NCBI GenBank assembly: GCA_018971625.1
Contig: JAGXAJ010000012.1
Coordinates: forward strand, 1-64,000
From: Pseudomonadota bacterium
GTDB taxonomy: Bacteria > Pseudomonadota > Alphaproteobacteria > Rhizobiales > Xanthobacteraceae
Direction of reading: 5' to 3'
Length of the DNA: 64,000 bases
In this document: positions 48,921-57,723 of the stretch, in pieces
Position numbering within the stretch: the stretch's first letter is position 1
Layout of the letters: the number at the start of each line of letters is the position of its first letter
The notes under the pieces: model-generated
What the model was told of the DNA's origin: nothing
The model's input: only the letters and a program-made list of their open reading frames with translations
The model's database searches: none
Position numbers and translations under genes: made by a program

Positions 48921-49112
48921 GTTCAGGCCGGTCTCCTGGCTTGCGGATCACCATCCTCTTTCGCCTTCCCGGGTTTCGAAAAAGAAAACCCAGTGGCCTA
49001 CCGAAAAGGACTAACCGCTTACAGTTGCGGGCGCAGCTTCGGATTGATTTGCCGCGAACGACGGGCAAACGTCACCGAATTCCCTTTGCCGGCCGATCAG
49101 ACCGGCATCCTG
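48921..49112 (-). promoter_or_regulatory. Cobalamin riboswitch upstream of the NiCoT permease
   Basis: On the minus strand: AAAGGGAATTCGGTGACG, the B12-box GCTGCGCCCGCAACTGTAAG, CCACTGGG, GGGAAGGCG and GAGCCAGGAGACCGGCC, in order. One base of the box differs from the other three copies (GCGCCC for GCCCCC). The element ends about 50 bases before the permease start. Confidence 0.93.
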
Positions 49113-49213
49113 AACGCCGGGCACTCGAAACCAGCGCGGGTTGATTGTCAAGGCACGACCGGCCGGCGGTCGCGAGGCGCGCAACTAAAAATAACAATAT
49201 CAATGATATAGAC

Positions 49214-49254
49214 GGAGGCCACGACCAGAATTGAACTGGTGTACACGGTTTTGC
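49214..49254 (-). repeat. Distal attachment-site copy (tRNA-Cys 3' half)
   Basis: A 41-bp exact duplicate of the tRNA-Cys 3' portion (begins GGAGGCCACGACCAGAATTG on the plus strand and ends at GTTTTGC). The bases beyond it do not continue the tRNA, so it is a fragment and not a second tRNA gene. The terminal CCA is CCG here. Confidence 0.9.
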
Positions 49255-49446
49255 GGTTCTAGAAGCCCTATACCAGCCAGTTTGTTTGCATAATCTGTTG
49301 TGCCTGATTGTGCGGACCGAGGCGAGGTCAGGCACCGACTGATAGCACCGCGTCTCCTTCGGTGCCATCGAGTTGGGTAGCAAACACGATAGCAAGATAG
49401 CCACAGAGCAAGACTGCCTTGGGCCGCACCACGACGCATAAAAACA

Positions 49447-49471
49447 GGGCGTCTTGTGACCGCCCTTTTTT
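49447..49471 (+). terminator. Probable intrinsic terminator
   Basis: A GGGCG/CGCCC stem around a 9-base loop followed by TTTTTT on the plus strand. No coding gene ends just before it, so it may be a leftover of a lost gene in the element. The rest of 49255-49588 shows nothing recognisable. Confidence 0.55.
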
Positions 49472-49588
49472 GTTTCCGCACTCTGGATCCCGCAAATTGC
49501 AAGCTAGTGCCCACATGTGAGTTCTACAATGTCATCCTCTGGGGAACAATAAGGCATGGCCCCTATTGTTTGATGTGGGAGAACGACT

Positions 49589-49845
49589 ATGGGAGCCAAA
49601 CCCTCTTGGGAGGACCGCGCGAAGCGAATCCTGAAGGCAGAATTGGCGCGGGCCGATGTAGGACTCGGGAGCTTGCCGACCGCCTGAAAAAATATGGGCT
49701 GGAGGAAACAGAGGCCAGCATTGCAAATAGGATCAGCCGCGGCACATTCTCCACGACATCCTTGTTGGCGCTGCTCATTGCAATCGAGGTCGACACCGTA
49801 GCTGGAAGATATTTGAACCGCAGAGCGGCGATGGAAGGGTGCTGA
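49589..49845 (+). pseudogene. DUF6471-like gene with a frameshift
   Basis: An ATG at 49589 with GGGAGAA upstream reads PSWEDRAKRILKAELARADV, then stops after 32 codons at 49685. The matching continuation is in another frame from about 49665: TRELADRLKKYGLEETEASI followed by ANRISRGTFSTTSLLALLIAI, ending at 49845. Together they make a full DUF6471 domain (small helix-turn-helix-like proteins of mobile DNA), so one base has been lost near 49660. Programmed frameshifting or a sequencing error are alternatives. The stop overlaps the next gene's ATG. Confidence 0.65.
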
Positions 49846-50627
49846 TGAAGCGATACTGGCCATTTTTCTGCGTAGTCCTATTTCTTGTTATCGCTTTTGT
49901 CTGGACGGAAGAGAATTTCTCTCCCACGTTTCGCCAATGCGTAAATGATTGGGCAGAAAATCACGCAAATTCGGAGCCAGATAAGAAGAGTCTCATCATC
50001 GCCGAATCTATCGGCGGTCACTCGCTTTGCCTCATTAAGGCGGTTGACCATCACAACGGATTTTTTGCCTCCTTCGCTGCATTTATCATCGCGTGGTTTG
50101 CCTTCACGCTCTATCACGCCACTAAAGGGCTGCTTGAAGCCGCTCAAGTTCAGTCCGCCGATATGAAACGGTCGATAGCCGTCGCCGAAAATGCCGCTGA
50201 TGCGGCCCAAAAATCCGTCGACCATATTCCAACAGTTGAGCGGGCTTATATATTCGTCACGCCGATACCAGCAATTGAGGATGGGAAAACGGTCACAGGC
50301 TTGATGGTCGAAAACTTCGGCCAAACTCCAGGTATTATAACCGAAGTATACGGGGCGAGTTCCGAATCGGAGCCAACGGGTCAGCCCCTCTATCCCCCTC
50401 GGAATGCTAATCCTAGATTGTTGGACGCGGTTCTGGGAAAGGGATCGAAAAATCAATCCTTGAACAAATGGTGGAGCGCCATTACAGAGCCTCACTTCTT
50501 TTTCGGCTACATCCGCTACACGGACATTTTCCGAAAGAGCCATACGACAAAGTTCTGCGTAAAAATCTTCCCTGCTGACGGCAGGATTGATCGCGCCGGC
50601 CCAGATGTGTGGAATAGCTGGAATTAG
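49845..50627 (+). CDS. Two-span membrane protein of unknown function
   Basis: A 260-residue protein. Hydrophobic segments lie at residues 5-20 (WPFFCVVLFLVIAFVW) and about 75-90 (FASFAAFIIAWFAFTLYHAT). They are followed by a helical linker (AENAADAAQKSVDHI) and a beta-rich domain of about 140 residues. Its ATG overlaps the DUF6471-like stop codon (TGATG). Similar proteins occur in rhizobial accessory DNA, but no function is known to me. Codons are less GC-biased than in the neighbours, consistent with acquired DNA. Confidence 0.7.
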   Translation: MKRYWPFFCVVLFLVIAFVWTEENFSPTFRQCVNDWAENHANSEPDKKSLIIAESIGGHSLCLIKAVDHHNGFFASFAAFIIAWFAFTLYHATKGLLEAAQVQSADMKRSIAVAENAADAAQKSVDHIPTVERAYIFVTPIPAIEDGKTVTGLMVENFGQTPGIITEVYGASSESEPTGQPLYPPRNANPRLLDAVLGKGSKNQSLNKWWSAITEPHFFFGYIRYTDIFRKSHTTKFCVKIFPADGRIDRAGPDVWNSWN

Positions 50628-50809
50628 AGCAAGAACGAAAAATAGCGCCGCTCACTACGTCAGCGCGACACGCGTGAACCCTGCTTTCTGGGTAACCCTC
50701 CAAAATTTGGATGACGCGTCCCTACTCCCATCATGCCCCGTATTGCGCACGCGAAGCACGCTCTCTGAGTCGCAGCGCGTCAACGGCTGAAGAAAGGCGA
50801 TCCATTGCC

Positions 50810-50962
50810 CGGGCAGCCAGCGAGCGCCTGGGGCACAGTGGGGTCGCGATTACCCTTGACCCTTACAGCCACGTGATTCCCGGAATGCAGGAGAATGCTG
50901 CCGCTAATTTAGATCGCGCCTTTAAAGCAGCCATTTGGGGCATCCGGAAACCCAAAGGGTAG
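50810..50962 (+). pseudogene. C-terminal remnant of a tyrosine recombinase (integrase)
   Basis: The last 50 codons of a frame read SERLGHSGVAITLDPYSHVI, then PGMQENAAANLDRAF, ending at TAG 50962. This is the end of a phage-type integrase, with the box-II His (LGH) and the catalytic Tyr (DPYSHV). The Arg-His box and the amino domains are missing; upstream codons in the same frame (from 50711) do not resemble the family. It lies about 75 bases from the tRNA-Cys repeat, the normal place for the enzyme of such an element. Confidence 0.82.
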
Positions 50963-51035
50963 CAAAAGCGGTAGCAATCCGGCCCCCCAAGGTAGCTGGC
51001 CAAATTTAAATCGTAGTAATTTCATAACGTTATAA

Positions 51036-51109
51036 TGGAGGCCACGACCAGAATTGAACTGGTGTACACGGTTTTGCAGACCGTTGCGTAACCACTCCGC
51101 CACGTGGCC
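51036..51109 (-). tRNA. tRNA-Cys (GCA)
   Basis: A 74-base cloverleaf on the minus strand including an encoded CCA. The acceptor arms are GGCCACG and CGTGGCC. The anticodon stem-loop is ACGGT-CTGCAAA-ACCGT with anticodon GCA. The T arm is CCAGTTCAATTCTGG. Its 3' half is the attachment sequence of the neighbouring element. Confidence 0.96.
51037..51077 (-). repeat. Proximal attachment-site copy within tRNA-Cys
   Basis: The 41-bp segment shared with 49214-49254, here forming the 3' half of the intact tRNA-Cys from the anticodon onward. Confidence 0.9.
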
Positions 51110-51226
51110 CCACGGGCCGGATCAATACAGAGGCCGAAGCCGTAAGGCAACCACCGCAAGTCTTCCGATCCTTGACGAACATTCTCTATAACAGACGCGC
51201 AACCTCCTCTTGGGAACACGGGCGAA

Positions 51227-52351
51227 ATGATCGCCTTCATCAAACGTAGCGGCGCCTGGCTGATCTCGCGCAAGGTGGAACTGGGGCTGGGCCTTCGGGT
51301 GACCGTGGCTGCCCTGAGCGCGCTGGCGATTGCGCTGGCATTCGGGCTCAAACTGCCACTATGGGCGGTGCTGACCTCGCTCATCGTCACGCAGATGAGC
51401 GTCGGCCGATCGCTGAAGGCGACCCGTGACTATCTGATCGGCACCGTCGGCGGGGCCATCTACGGCGGAGCGGTCGCGGTACTGGTGCCGCATACCGGCG
51501 AAAGCGCCCTGCTCGCGGTGCTGGTGATGGCGGTCGCGCCGCTGGCATTCATCGCAGCGATCAATCCGAGCCTCAATGTCGCGACCGTCACCGCCATCAT
51601 CGTGTTGCTGCTGCCGGCCATGAGCCATAGCAATCCGCTGGACTCCGCGATCGACCGGATCCTGGAAGTCACGGTCGGCGCTATCACCGGCCTTGCGGTG
51701 TCATTTCTCGTGTTGCCGTCGCGTGCGTATAGCCAGATCAGGCTGGGCGCGGCACGCGTGCTCGAATTGCTGGCGGCAGTGCTCAATGAATTGCTGTCCG
51801 GCCTGACCCGAGGCCGTGACAACGACGCGCTTCATGCGCTCCAGGACGGCATCGGGACGGCCATTGCGGCGCTGAATGCGCTCGGTATCGAGGCCGAGCG
51901 CGAGCGTGCCGCCAAACTCTCCAGCGGGCCCGATACCGGGCCTTTGTTGCGCACCATCCTGCGCCTGCGCCACGACATCGTAATCATCGGACGCGCCAGC
52001 GTGGTGCCGCTGCCGGTCGAATTGCAGACGCGCCTGGCCACGCCGCTCGCGGCCGTCAGCAGCGCGACGACCGAGTATCTCAAGTCGACCGCTGCGGCGT
52101 TGCGGAACGGCCGCGGCGCACCCGCGATCTGGCCGGTGCAGTCGGCGCTGGAAGCCTACGCTTCCGCAGTCGCCACGGTGCGCAGCGAGGGCCTGACCCG
52201 CGGCATCGCCGGCGACGTGGTCGAACGCTTTTACGCGTTGGGATTCTCGCTCGAACAGGTGCGGCAGAATTTGAAGGACCTGGAACGGTGCGTCTCGGAC
52301 TGGAGCGAGTCCGCAGGCGTCGCTGCCACCGAACCGACCGGGGGCATTTAG
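51227..52351 (+). CDS. FUSC/aromatic-acid-exporter family membrane protein
   Basis: A 374-residue protein. The amino half has six hydrophobic spans, beginning GLRVTVAALSALAIALAFGL and WAVLTSLIVTQMSVGRSLKA with YLIGTVGGAIYGG, the FUSC/ArAE signature. The carboxyl half is a soluble helical domain. Members are linked to efflux of aromatic acids such as p-hydroxybenzoate; the substrate here is unknown. No membrane-fusion partner gene is adjacent. The TAG stop codon coincides with the first bases of a dispersed repeat. Confidence 0.86.
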   Translation: MIAFIKRSGAWLISRKVELGLGLRVTVAALSALAIALAFGLKLPLWAVLTSLIVTQMSVGRSLKATRDYLIGTVGGAIYGGAVAVLVPHTGESALLAVLVMAVAPLAFIAAINPSLNVATVTAIIVLLLPAMSHSNPLDSAIDRILEVTVGAITGLAVSFLVLPSRAYSQIRLGAARVLELLAAVLNELLSGLTRGRDNDALHALQDGIGTAIAALNALGIEAERERAAKLSSGPDTGPLLRTILRLRHDIVIIGRASVVPLPVELQTRLATPLAAVSSATTEYLKSTAAALRNGRGAPAIWPVQSALEAYASAVATVRSEGLTRGIAGDVVERFYALGFSLEQVRQNLKDLERCVSDWSESAGVAATEPTGGI

Positions 52352-52448
52352 AGCCTTTAGATTTTTGCTTTGACGCGTTTTCTTTACGCGAACCGGTATT
52401 CACCCACGGATCAAGTCCGAGGGCATGCTTCGCTCGAAAACGCTCTAG
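52348..52448 (-). repeat. Dispersed palindromic repeat, copy 3
   Basis: Same orientation as copy 2: TTTGACGCGTTTTCTTTACG, CCCACGGATCAAGTCCGAGG and GCTCGAAAACGCTCTAG are shared. It lacks the terminal hairpin segment (about 30 bases). It sits between convergent FUSC and DTW genes and supplies the FUSC stop codon. Confidence 0.87.
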
Positions 52449-52450
52449 TA

Positions 52451-53203
52451 TCAACCGCGCCTGCGCCGCCTGTAATCGCGCTTTGGTTTTGGCTTCGGCG
52501 CTAGCTCAGGCATAGTACTTTGCGCCTGCCGGTATTTCGCCAGCATCCGCTCAAAGCTCGCATGCAGCGTCGCGGCGATCTCGGGGCGTTTTTCAAGGCG
52601 CGCCAGCAGCATCGCAGCCGCCTCGATGGTGGATAGCCCGTCGCGGCGCGGTTCGCGGCGCAGCTTGCCATAGCGGGACGGGCGCGCCGGATTGAGGATC
52701 ACGCGCAGGCATTTCAGCATCCACGCGTTACGCCACCACAGCGCCTTGGCCTGGCTCCATGTGCCGTCGAGCAGTACAATGCCTTCGATATCATCGAGAA
52801 TGGCGCGCTGATGGTCCTCGACCTCGCCCTTGCGGTTAATGGCGACGATGTCGCGGTCCGTATCGAGGTCGGCGACCTTGGCCGAGCCGAGATAAAGCAC
52901 CGCCCAGCGCGAGGGATCTGCGACCGGTCGCCCGAGTGCCTTCGACAGGCTCGGCCATGACAGGCCGATCTTCACCACCGCATTCTGGAAATGTAGTGCG
53001 GTCAACCGCGCGGTGCCGAGCGCCCTGTCCTGCTCCTGCGGATGTTGCAGGATCAGAAGTGAAATCGCGCTCTCGATCGGCTCGATGCTGTCACAGACGC
53101 ATAGCGGCAGCGGCTTATGGCATCGCGGACAGTCGACGACGGCCTCCGCTGCGACACCGGTTTCGGCCTCGGAATGATGCTTTCTGGGGGACATGCCGGT
53201 CAT
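52451..53203 (-). CDS. DTW-domain protein, probable tRNA-uridine aminocarboxypropyltransferase
   Basis: A 250-residue protein of the DTW family, shown in E. coli (TapT) to attach an aminocarboxypropyl group to a uridine of tRNA using SAM. An amino-terminal Cys cluster (CPRCHKPLPLCVCD) and LLILQHPQEQDRALGTARL lead to the family motif LLDGTWSQAKALWWRN and NPARPSRYGKLRREP. The start is either the ATG at 53203 or the one three codons later. Convergent with FUSC. Confidence 0.9.
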   Translation of the reverse strand: MTGMSPRKHHSEAETGVAAEAVVDCPRCHKPLPLCVCDSIEPIESAISLLILQHPQEQDRALGTARLTALHFQNAVVKIGLSWPSLSKALGRPVADPSRWAVLYLGSAKVADLDTDRDIVAINRKGEVEDHQRAILDDIEGIVLLDGTWSQAKALWWRNAWMLKCLRVILNPARPSRYGKLRREPRRDGLSTIEAAAMLLARLEKRPEIAATLHASFERMLAKYRQAQSTMPELAPKPKPKRDYRRRRRG

Positions 53204-53351
53204 ATTAACCAGACGATGGTCGTGCGGACAGCCGGTTTAGTCCTTTGTTCCAGCCGCGCAATGCTCTATGGCGCAAAAGCAGCTTCCACTTCGACCGATC
53301 GCGATCTAGGGTCGTTGCCTGAGTTGGCAACAGACTGGCAAGTTATCGCAG

Positions 53352-54392
53352 ATGAAGATTAACAAGGACGTTGTTGAAGCGATCGGCGGTACGCCGCTCA
53401 TCAAGTTGAAGCGGGCTTCCGAAGAGACCGGCTGCACCATTCTGGGCAAGGCCGAATTCATGAATCCCGGTCAATCGGTCAAGGACCGCGCCGGCAAATG
53501 GATGATTCTGGAGGCCGAGAAACGCGGCGACCTCAAGCCCGGCGGCCTCGTGGTGGAATCGACCGCTGGCAATACCGGTATCGGCCTCGCGGTCGTGGCC
53601 AGCGCGCGCGGCTACCGGACATTGATCGTGATCCCGGAAACCCAGAGCCAGGAAAAGAAGGACATGTTGCGGCTGTGCGGTGCCGAATTGATCGAAGTGC
53701 CGGCGCTGCCCTACGCCAATCCCAACAACTATCAGCATGTCGGCCGGCGTCTCGCCGACCGGCTGCGCAAGACCGAGCCGAACGGTGTGCTGTTCGCCGA
53801 TCAATGGAATAACCTCGACAATGCGAAGGCGCACTACGACTCGACCGGCCCGGAAATCTGGGAGCAGACCGGCGGCAAAGTCGACGGATTTATCTGTGCG
53901 GTCGGCACCGGCGGAACGCTGGCTGGCGCGGGCCGTTTCCTGAAGGAAAAACGGAAAGACATCGTGGTTGGCTGTGCCGATCCGTGCGGCGCCGGAATGT
54001 ATGAATGGTTCAAGAACGGGGCCGCGAAAGCGACGCCGGGCGGATCGATCACCGAAGGCATCGGCCTCAACCGCGTCACGGCGATCATCGAGACCGCCAA
54101 GGTCGACGAAGCCTATCTCATTCCTGACGAAGAAGCCGTGCCTGTCATCTTCGAACTGCTCCAGCACGAAGGCCTGTGTCTCGGCGGTTCGACCGGCATC
54201 AACGTAGCCGGAGCGGTCCGGCTCGCCAGGCGACTCGGCCCCGGCCACACCATCGTGACGATGCTGTGCGATTCCGGGAACCGCTATCAGTCGAAGCTTT
54301 TCAATCCGGCTTTCATGCGCTCGAAGAACCTGCCTGTGCCGGAATGGCTGGAGAAGCGCAGCAAGATCGAGGTGCCGTTCGAGAAGGTTTAA
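53352..54392 (+). CDS. cysK: Cysteine synthase A
   Basis: A 346-residue PLP enzyme of the O-acetylserine sulfhydrylase family. The PLP lysine is in NPGQSVKDRAGKWM, the substrate loop is STAGNTGIGLA, and the glycine-rich phosphate loop is VGTGGTLAG. It carries a longer carboxyl end than E. coli CysK (about 323 residues), ending SKIEVPFEKV. A related PLP branch such as cystathionine beta-synthase-like cannot be excluded, but no CBS domain is present. Confidence 0.9.
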   Translation: MKINKDVVEAIGGTPLIKLKRASEETGCTILGKAEFMNPGQSVKDRAGKWMILEAEKRGDLKPGGLVVESTAGNTGIGLAVVASARGYRTLIVIPETQSQEKKDMLRLCGAELIEVPALPYANPNNYQHVGRRLADRLRKTEPNGVLFADQWNNLDNAKAHYDSTGPEIWEQTGGKVDGFICAVGTGGTLAGAGRFLKEKRKDIVVGCADPCGAGMYEWFKNGAAKATPGGSITEGIGLNRVTAIIETAKVDEAYLIPDEEAVPVIFELLQHEGLCLGGSTGINVAGAVRLARRLGPGHTIVTMLCDSGNRYQSKLFNPAFMRSKNLPVPEWLEKRSKIEVPFEKV

Positions 54393-54402
54393 AGGAGCGA
54401 AT

Positions 54403-54450
54403 GGCGAATAGGGAGTGGCGAATGGCTTTACGTGCCACTCACCATTCGCC
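54403..54450. terminator. Hairpin between convergent cysK and aapP
   Basis: Arms GGCGAATAGGGAGTGGC (54403-54419) and GCCACTCACCATTCGCC (54434-54450) pair at 15 of 17 positions around a 14-base loop. There is no clear T-run on either side. A bidirectional terminator or a small repeat element are both possible. Confidence 0.55.
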
Positions 54451-54455
54451 CACCA

Positions 54456-55196
54456 CTATCTCAATATCTGACTTAAGAAGAGCTTCGTCCGCGCGTGCTG
54501 CGGATTGGCGAAGAAATTCGCCGGCGTGTTTGCTTCGATGATCTGCCCGGCATCCATGAACACGATACGGTTGGCGACTTCCCGGGCAAATCCCATCTCG
54601 TGAGTTACGACCAGCATGGTCATGCCCTCCCGCGCGAGGTCGACCATGGTGTCGAGCACCTCCTTGACCATTTCCGGATCGAGCGCCGACGTCGGCTCGT
54701 CGAACAGCATGACCTTCGGATTCATGGTCAAGGCGCGCGCGATCGCGACGCGCTGCTGCTGACCGCCCGACATCTGGCCGGGATATTTGCTGGCCTGATG
54801 GGGGATCTTCACCCGTTCCAGATATTTCATCGCCGCAGCTTCGGCGTCCTTTTTCGGGATGTTGCGCACCCAGATCGGCGCCAGCGTGCAGTTTTCCAGC
54901 ACGGTCAGGTGCGGAAACAGATTGAAGCTTTGGAACACCATTCCCACTTCGCGCCGCACCTCGTCGACGCGGCGCAAATTCGGCCCCAATTCGATGCCGT
55001 CGACGACGATGCGGCCTTCCTGAAACTCCTCAAGCGCATTGATGCAACGGATCAGCGTCGATTTGCCGGACCCGGACGGACCGCAGATCACGATGCGCTC
55101 GCCTTTGGCGACATCAAGGTTGATGTCGCGCAGCACATGGAAGTCGCCATACCATTTGTTCAGACCGGCAATGCTGACGATGGCGTTTTCGCTCAT
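54456..55196 (-). CDS. aapP: General L-amino-acid ABC transporter ATPase AapP
   Basis: A 246-residue polar-amino-acid ABC ATPase: Walker [15 protein letters not shown]-loop [13 protein letters not shown], signature [15 protein letters not shown], Walker [16 protein letters not shown] and the switch His in VVTHEMGFA. Last gene of the aapJ-aapQ-aapM-aapP operon. A TTG five codons upstream is an alternative start. Confidence 0.95.
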   Translation of the reverse strand: MSENAIVSIAGLNKWYGDFHVLRDINLDVAKGERIVICGPSGSGKSTLIRCINALEEFQEGRIVVDGIELGPNLRRVDEVRREVGMVFQSFNLFPHLTVLENCTLAPIWVRNIPKKDAEAAAMKYLERVKIPHQASKYPGQMSGGQQQRVAIARALTMNPKVMLFDEPTSALDPEMVKEVLDTMVDLAREGMTMLVVTHEMGFAREVANRIVFMDAGQIIEANTPANFFANPQHARTKLFLSQILR

Positions 55197-55207
55197 GGTT
55201 ATTTCAC

Positions 55208-56494
55208 TCAATTGCGGCGGTGTGCGTTGAGGCGGCGCTCGACGAACAATGAATAGCGCGACATTCCAAAACAGAACGAAAAGTAGATGATCCCGGCGAA
55301 GGCAAAACCGGTGAACAACATGGTCGGGGTTGCCCAGACCGGATCGGCAAACGAGGCCCGCACCGTGCCCAGCAAGTCGAACAGCGCGACAATCGAGACC
55401 AGCGAAGTATCCTTGAACAGCGAGATGAAACTATTGACGAGGCCGGGAATGACGTGACGCAGCGCCTGTGGCATCACGATCAGGCCGGTCGTCTTCCACC
55501 AGGAAAGGCCGAGCGCGCTTGCGGCCTCGCTTTGCCCGCGCGGAATCGCCAACATGCCGCCGCGGATCACTTCAGCGTTGTAGGCACCGGCAAAAACGGC
55601 AATGCCGATCAGCGCGCGCATCAATCCGTCGATCGTGAAGTTGGCGGGAACAAACAAGGGCAGCATATAGGTGGCGAAAAACAGTACGGTTATCAGCGGC
55701 ACCCCGCGCCAGAATTCGATGAAGGCAATCGAAAAGATCCGGATCAAGGGTATTGTCGAGCGACGTCCCAAAGCGAGCGCCATGCCGATCGGCATCGAGG
55801 CGACAATGCCGGTGACCGACACCACCAGCGTCACCAGCAGCCCGCCCCAGAGCCTGGTGTCGACGATCGGCAAGCGGCCCGCGTCGCCCATCGAATCGAT
55901 GACGATGCCGATCCCGACAAACCAGGCGAGGCTTACGCCCAGCGCCAGCCATCCGGTGCGGGTGCCGCCGCTGAGCAGGAACAGCAGGATCGAAATTATT
56001 GCGCCGCTCACCGCAAAGGCAGTCATGCCGCCGCCGTGCAGCAGGAAGAACGCGACAACAGGAAAGGCAATGAAGAACAAGCAGGCGTTAAGGCTCTTGG
56101 CCGGCAACCGCGGAATCAGCAGCGGCAACAGCAATAGCGCGGCAAGCAGGAAGGTCAGGTTGACCCGCCATCGCTCTGCTGCGGGGTAAAAGCCGTAGAT
56201 GAACTGGGTAAGTTTCGCGGTGACGTAAGGCCAGCACGCTCCGACCGGGTGGCCGACGTTTTCCGCAAGGCAGGCATTGCGATCAGCGCCATGCCAGACC
56301 GCGTCGACGAGCAGGAACCGGATCGTAGGCACCACCGTGAACCAGATCAGCAGCGCGCTCAGCACCGTCAACAGGGTGTTGGTCGGGGTGTTGAATAGCC
56401 GGGTGCGCAGGAAGCCGACAAAGCCCGTGGTCCTGACCGGAGCGGCGCGCTCCGGAACAAGCTCCTGCCGAACGAAGGCGACTTCGTCGCTCAT
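55208..56494 (-). CDS. aapM: General L-amino-acid ABC transporter permease AapM
   Basis: A 428-residue inner-membrane permease. Many hydrophobic spans lead to the carboxyl EAA loop region ([20 protein letters not shown]), typical of the HisM family. The amino part carries the long AapM-specific extension with a periplasmic loop ([14 protein letters not shown]). The ATG at 56494 overlaps the aapQ stop codon as ATGA. Confidence 0.93.
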   Translation of the reverse strand: MSDEVAFVRQELVPERAAPVRTTGFVGFLRTRLFNTPTNTLLTVLSALLIWFTVVPTIRFLLVDAVWHGADRNACLAENVGHPVGACWPYVTAKLTQFIYGFYPAAERWRVNLTFLLAALLLLPLLIPRLPAKSLNACLFFIAFPVVAFFLLHGGGMTAFAVSGAIISILLFLLSGGTRTGWLALGVSLAWFVGIGIVIDSMGDAGRLPIVDTRLWGGLLVTLVVSVTGIVASMPIGMALALGRRSTIPLIRIFSIAFIEFWRGVPLITVLFFATYMLPLFVPANFTIDGLMRALIGIAVFAGAYNAEVIRGGMLAIPRGQSEAASALGLSWWKTTGLIVMPQALRHVIPGLVNSFISLFKDTSLVSIVALFDLLGTVRASFADPVWATPTMLFTGFAFAGIIYFSFCFGMSRYSLFVERRLNAHRRN

Positions 56495-57696
56495 GTGCCC
56501 ATGCTCCGGCTGATCCGCCACCCGTAAAAGTTCATGATCGCGCTGGTCACCAGCGAAAGCAGCAGATAGATACCCATCGTGATCGCAATGATCTCGACCG
56601 CCTGCCCGGTCTGGCTCAGCGTGGTGCCGGCGAACACCGAAACCAGGTCGGGATAGCCGATCGCCACTGCGAGCGACGAATTCTTGGTGAGGTTGAGATA
56701 TTGGCTGGTGAGCGGCGGCAGGATCACCCGTAGCGCCTGCGGCACCACGATCAACCGCAAGGTCGATCCCCGTGACAGGCCAAGCGAGGCGCCGGCTTCC
56801 ATTTGCCCCTTATTTACCGATTGAATGCCCGCACGCACGATTTCAGCGATGAAGGCCGCCGTATAAAGCGACAACGCTACGGTCAGCGCCACGAATTCCG
56901 GGATGACCCGCGCGCCGCCGGCGAAATTAAATCCCTTGAGCTGCGGAAATTCCAGCGTAAACGGCTTACCGAACACCAGCCCTGCCAATAGCGGCAAGCC
57001 AACCAGCAGGCCGATAACGTATGGCCAGATCGTGATCGCCTTGCCGCTGTTGAATAATCGCCAACGCGCGTATTGGCGGAGCAATATTACGCTGACAATT
57101 GCGGCCAGCACCGCGAGCGCGAGGGCCTCCAGGCCCGAACCCGCGATCGGTTTTGGAATAAACAGACCGCGGCTATTGAGAAAAAAGCCATCGAACAGCG
57201 CGATGCTCTGGCGCGGGTTCGGCAAAGCGGACAAGACGGCGAGATACCAGAACAGGATCTGGAACAGCACCGGCAAATTGCGGATCAGTTCGACATAGGC
57301 TCCGGATATCCGCGACAGCAGCCAGTTCGGCGACAGTCGGCCCAAGGCGACGATGAACCCGATCACCGTGGCAAGGACGATGCCGATGACCGAGACCAAC
57401 AACGTATTGAGCAAACCTACGAGGAATACGCGACTGTAGGTATCAGACCCCGAATACGGAATCAGCGTCTGGCTGACGTCGAACCCCGCCGTATTCGACA
57501 GAAATCCGAAGCCGGAGGCGATGCGCTCCGACTGCAGGTTGGCGCGTGCGTTGGCGACGATCTCATAACCTATCCAGGCCAGAACGGCGACGAACAGGAT
57601 CTGGAGGGCAAACCCTCCCCAGCCCGCCCTGCCGCCAACCGCGCGCCGCAGCTTGGCTGCGAACTGCGACGGCGGCGGTCGGGTGTCGGTGCTCAT
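56491..57696 (-). CDS. aapQ: General L-amino-acid ABC transporter permease AapQ
   Basis: A 401-residue permease paired with AapM. Its EAA loop is GASLGLSRGSTLRLIVVPQALR and its carboxyl spans follow (VSVFAGTTLSQTGQAVEIIA). A large amino-terminal extension with extra spans is characteristic of AapQ/BztB. Lies 27 bases after aapJ. Confidence 0.93.
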   Translation of the reverse strand: MSTDTRPPPSQFAAKLRRAVGGRAGWGGFALQILFVAVLAWIGYEIVANARANLQSERIASGFGFLSNTAGFDVSQTLIPYSGSDTYSRVFLVGLLNTLLVSVIGIVLATVIGFIVALGRLSPNWLLSRISGAYVELIRNLPVLFQILFWYLAVLSALPNPRQSIALFDGFFLNSRGLFIPKPIAGSGLEALALAVLAAIVSVILLRQYARWRLFNSGKAITIWPYVIGLLVGLPLLAGLVFGKPFTLEFPQLKGFNFAGGARVIPEFVALTVALSLYTAAFIAEIVRAGIQSVNKGQMEAGASLGLSRGSTLRLIVVPQALRVILPPLTSQYLNLTKNSSLAVAIGYPDLVSVFAGTTLSQTGQAVEIIAITMGIYLLLSLVTSAIMNFYGWRISRSMGT

Positions 57697-57723
57697 TGCC
57701 GGACGCGGCGGTACCGGTCGCGA

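Larger units (their letters stand above)
49214..51077. mobile_element. Decayed integrative element in tRNA-Cys
   Basis: A 1.86-kb segment bounded by 41-bp perfect direct repeats (49214-49254 and 51037-51077) that duplicate the 3' half of tRNA-Cys from the anticodon to the CC end. Inside are a frameshifted DUF6471-like gene, a membrane protein and the carboxyl end of a tyrosine recombinase next to the tRNA copy. This is the architecture of a tRNA-integrated island that has lost most of its recombinase and cargo. No excision genes remain. Confidence 0.82.

Noticed and set aside
49214..49254. Second tRNA-Cys gene
   Set aside because: Only the 3' half is present; the anticodon stem and 5' arms are missing. 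It is an attachment-site duplicate.
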